Shown: positions 60,976-64,000 of the stretch, piece after piece
How positions within the stretch are numbered: position 1 is the stretch's first letter
How the letters are laid out: every line of letters starts with the position of its first letter
NCBI RefSeq assembly: GCF_022539665.2
Contig: NC_081335.1
Span: 1,426,001 to 1,490,000 of the forward strand
Length of the DNA: 64,000 nucleotides
Direction of reading: 5' to 3'
Source: Daphnia carinata
Taxonomy: Eukaryota > Arthropoda > Branchiopoda > Diplostraca > Daphniidae
The notes under the pieces: generated by a model
What the model was told of the DNA's origin: nothing
The model's database searches: none
The model's input: the letters and a program-made list of their open reading frames with translations, nothing else
Position numbers and translations under genes: made by a program

Positions 60976-61185
60976 CTAAATCATAAAAAAAATTCTAGCA
61001 GACAAAAAGGGCGTTCCCCTAGTTTTAGTATTACCAGTTGGCTCGGGCTGACAAGACGTCAAGTAAGAAGTGGCAAAACTTAGCAGAACACGTTCACCTC
61101 CCGAGGCATTTTCAATCAGTCCATTCGTTGAACCTGGGTCTAGTTGTTCATTACATGTAACCAAGGTTATGGTAGACATACCCAC
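60976..61185 (-). mobile_element. Possible relic of a coding element, minus copy
   Basis: A 69-codon frame with VTCNEQLDPGSTNGLIENASGG, of which the segment TNGLIENASGG matches the plus copy, and further on NTKTRGTPF. The 27-bp core is 20/27 identical to the plus copy and six of the seven differences are in third codon positions. The layout resembles the VxxN-(I/V)D-xxGLVNGAxG stretch of Pif1/Helitron helicases; this is a weak family guess. Confidence 0.25.
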
Positions 61186-61563
61186 ATTTCATTTTGGCAT
61201 ATGAGCAGTAATTTGCATATCTCGCTGCACAATCGACTCCTGGCTCATCAACAATATTCCGCTTGTTCGCATACATGGAAAACAATCGTTAGGGTAAAAC
61301 TGACGATCCGTGAAACTGCTACACAGATATTACTGTTCGTTTTTCTTGTTTTGAATTGGAGACAAGATATAAGTTGTATTTGTGACTGACCAGGTTAACA
61401 AAAAGAAATAAGTTGTTATTTGGAACGTGATACATTCATTTTTATTCTGATAGGTATGAATGACATTCCAAAACATGAACTTGCTAAGTAGTTTGTTTTT
61501 ATAGATTGTCTGGTATAATATTTTTCATTCCTGTAGCTTAAAAATTCTTTTTGTATTGCAGGA

Positions 61564-63702
61564 ATGTGCCGACATACAGGGCTTCTCGTTTGCTTTGCAT
61601 GCTTATTTCTGTCTGCACATTCTTCGTCAAATGTTGAGGAACGAAGTAAAAGAGAAGAGGCATGCAGCACCAACAAGCTTTTTGAATCTCATAGCAGCAA
61701 TGGTTCTTTATCAATGGAAGGGCTTGATAAAATCTTAAAATCAGTCAAAATCCTTTGTTCATCTCATTGGAAAGAAAAAGAATTATCTCACATCCATGCT
61801 GTCCTAGATGTTACATCAGAAAAGGATGATACTGAAAATTCAACCTCACAAACAAAAGGAACTACAAAAAATGGTTACTACCTTTAATCATAATTACTGA
61901 AGAATTAGTAATAGTTTATCCATTGGAAATTGATGCAGCCTGGCTATATGCTGGGGTGAGTGTCTTGTTCATATCTACTTGTGGTCTGGCAGCTGTGGCA
62001 ATCATCAAAGTTCTCCCTCAGTGGCTGTTCCAGCCTGCTATCCAATATCTAGTCGCTTTGGCAGTTGGCTCATTAACTGGTGATGCCATTCTTCATCTGA
62101 TCCCTCATGTAAGTTTGAGAAAATGTGAGATGACGCTATCTACGGTTTAATTTTTCTTTATCTGATTGCCCAGGCATTTACAGCTCACGAAGTTCACCGA
62201 CACGCTGAATCTTATATTAATGCAACTTCCCATGTCCATGCTGACCATTCCGAGTCGCACCAGGAACCCCATGTTGAACATGGACATGATTCGTTGGTTA
62301 TTTGGAGAGGAGTTGTTGTCCTTGCGGTGTTGGTTGTCTTTTTTATCGTTGAGCGTTTATTAAATATTTTTGGCGAATGGCGACAACGGCTTCAATCGAC
62401 CAAACAGGTAACTCACCTGCCTGCCGTTTTGAAATCAGAAAGCCTCTATCGTTTTTGTGTTCTGTCAACAGGTCGATAAAGTAGTGCATTTGCTGTCTGG
62501 ATCGAGTAAGATGGTGGGTGAAAAACTATGTCGGCACCATCGGCACAGTCATCAAGGTCATAAGAATCATCAACATCAAGATAGTGCAACGGGCACAAGG
62601 GAAGGGGATCAACATTTATTGGAGCCTAGAGCTAGCGATACAACTCATGGGGAGCCTGACGCAGACCTCCTAGTCAGCTGCGTCAAGGAAGTCACATTTC
62701 TAAATAACGGAGAAGAAGATTGTACCGACAAAGTGGCAGCAGAAGATTGTTCTCAACAGAAAGACAAGCAAAATGGCTGCTCCGAATGGCAAGGCCTTGT
62801 GGTTGGTAAACCACTCATTTATTGTGCATCTCATGAAATTTGCGATGGCAGCAATGCCACCACGTCAGCACCTGAAAATCAACGATTGCCGGAATCCTTT
62901 CAATCCGAGCATTTAGTAAGCGTCAAGCCTAAAGGATCTAACGGTTCGCTAGCAGGCCCGGTGGAGGAAATGTCTAGCAACCGTCAGTCAGATTCGCTAA
63001 CTGTTTTCATTTCTGAACACCATACATCACACCATGGCCATTCCCACTCTCATGGGCACATTCACGCCCGTCCACACGGCGTTGCCTCGCTTGCGTGGCT
63101 TGTCCTCGCGGGAGATGGAATGCATAATTTATCGGACGGCTTAGCTATAGGAGCTGCGTTTGCTGCCAGCATAACTGGTGGTTTTACTACAGCGATTGCA
63201 GTACTGTGTCACGAACTTCCTCATGAGCTTGGTAGAAGGTTAACAATTATGATTCATTTTACATTTACTGATAAATCAACATTTGATAATAGGGGATTTT
63301 GCTGTACTCCTGAAAGCTGGAATGACCATTAAGCAAGCTATGATTTGCAACCTGATCTCGTCATTCCTCTGCCTGTTGGGGGTGCTCGTAGGACTAGCTA
63401 TCGGATCTGCGCACAACACCGCTCCTTGGATATTTGCCGCTACAGGGGGGATGTTTCTGTACATTGCCCTCGTCGATATGGTATTTAATGGAAACTTTTT
63501 TCCTTGAAAACCAGATAGTCACGATTAATTTCATTCGTCTATTTCAAAGATGCCAGAGTTAAATGGACATTCTGGGAAACACCGTTCGGCCTTTTTGCAG
63601 TTATTGCTTCAACTATTCGGTCTATTAAGTGGATTTGCCATTATGCTTACTATCGCCCTATATGAACATGATCTCAGTGAGATGTTACAATCGTTTCTTT
63701 GA
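61564..63702 (+). CDS. LIV-1 subfamily ZIP zinc transporter (SLC39, ZIP5/6/10-like)
   Basis: ZIP proteins import Zn2+ into the cytosol. Coding exons: 61564-61873, 61915-62108, 62174-62407, 62472-63231, 63293-63480 and 63550-63702 (1839 nt, 612 residues). Signal peptide ([14 protein letters not shown]), a short ectodomain of about 85 residues, helix 1 ([20 protein letters not shown]), then [21 protein letters not shown] cytosolic loop of about 190 residues holds two His clusters ([16 protein letters not shown] and [17 protein letters not shown]). The metal-binding helices carry HNLSDG (464-469) and [10 protein letters not shown] (492-501), the LIV-1 signature. The protein ends [19 protein letters not shown]. 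The first coding exon begins two bases after an acceptor, so an untranslated exon lies upstream. The intron 61874-61914 is only 41 bp and is required to leave a frame that otherwise stops. The CHEL form of the motif favours ZIP5/6/10 over ZIP8/14. Confidence 0.9.
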
Positions 63703-64000
63703 GTGCGCGTGAAACAAGGGTAAGGAACTAAAACCACTTTGCTTGTAACATATGCTTTTCCACATGCCATATTTTTTGGTAGCGGACGAATAGAAAAAAG
63801 AGGCTGTACTCAATTAATTATGTTCATTGTGACGTGTTCTAATATGCACATTATTTGACAAGGAAATCAGACTGTTCTCGTGTTATTTTCCGTTTCATAC
63901 ATGCCACATGTTTCAAAGAAAAAAAATTTTTGACACATTAGACTTGCTTAATTGTAAATAATTTTAGTCGTAAAAATCCCAAGTCATTGAATCGTCCGAA
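63703..64000. other. Sequence downstream of the ZIP gene
   Basis: Presumably 3' untranslated and intergenic sequence to the right edge. No AATAAA was seen close to the stop codon and no further gene is visible. Confidence 0.5.

Larger units (their letters stand above)
59504..61561. other. Shared intergenic region of ZnT and ZIP
   Basis: About 2 kb between the divergent zinc transporters. It should hold both promoters and at least one untranslated first exon of the ZIP gene, whose start-codon exon opens with an acceptor at 61561. No TGCRCNC metal-response element was found by eye on either strand. It contains the two related coding-like fragments described separately. Confidence 0.55.

Noticed and set aside
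1-64000. CRISPR arrays, rRNA operons, bacterial insertion sequences
   Set aside because: No regularly spaced repeats, rRNA sequence or transposase frames were found; the window is eukaryotic.

Overview
The window is nuclear DNA of an arthropod. Its genes are split by many short GT-AG introns, mostly 55-80 bp. The gene set is animal: a Sidestep-family axon-guidance receptor, NEMP, Arkadia, ALG13, SAFB, the ciliary protein IFT139/TTC21B, and ZnT and ZIP zinc transporters. Compact genes beside AT-rich, homopolymer-laden spacers would fit a crustacean such as a cladoceran; that placement is inference. No prokaryotic or organellar features were seen.

The left part (1 to about 37,000) is gene-poor. 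It holds the 5' portion of one large minus-strand gene of the Sidestep (Beat receptor) family. I see a 5' leader exon (24500-24655), an exon with start codon and signal peptide (22497-22760), and two exons that together make the first Ig domain (7919-8048 and 3874-4082). Phases match across all coding junctions. Introns reach 14 kb and the gene runs off the left edge. The rest is microsatellites, long A/T/G runs and unassigned sequence.

The right part (about 37,000-64,000) is packed with eight genes in alternating orientation: LYSMD1/2-like (+), NEMP (+), RNF111/Arkadia (-), ALG13 (+), SAFB (-), TTC21B/IFT139 (+), ZnT/SLC30 (-) and LIV-1-type ZIP/SLC39 (+). Neighbours are convergent (NEMP/RNF111, ALG13/SAFB, TTC21B/ZnT) or divergent (RNF111/ALG13, SAFB/TTC21B, ZnT/ZIP). 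All exon chains below were assembled by hand from splice sites and reading phase, and every total comes to a whole number of codons.

Points of most interest: (1) two introns of SAFB each hold a box H/ACA snoRNA; the pair share almost the same 3' hairpin but have different 5' hairpins, and are not explained by any coding feature. (2) A perfect RFX X-box lies 87 bp upstream of the TTC21B start codon. (3) A zinc exporter and a zinc importer are arranged head to head over about 2 kb. (4) That intergenic stretch contains two inverted fragments encoding NGLI(N/E)NASG whose differences fall mostly in third codon positions, suggesting relics of a coding element, possibly a Helitron/Pif1 helicase. (5) The ZIP gene needs an abnormally short 41-bp intron, and the Arkadia gene needs either a 70-bp intron or an indel.
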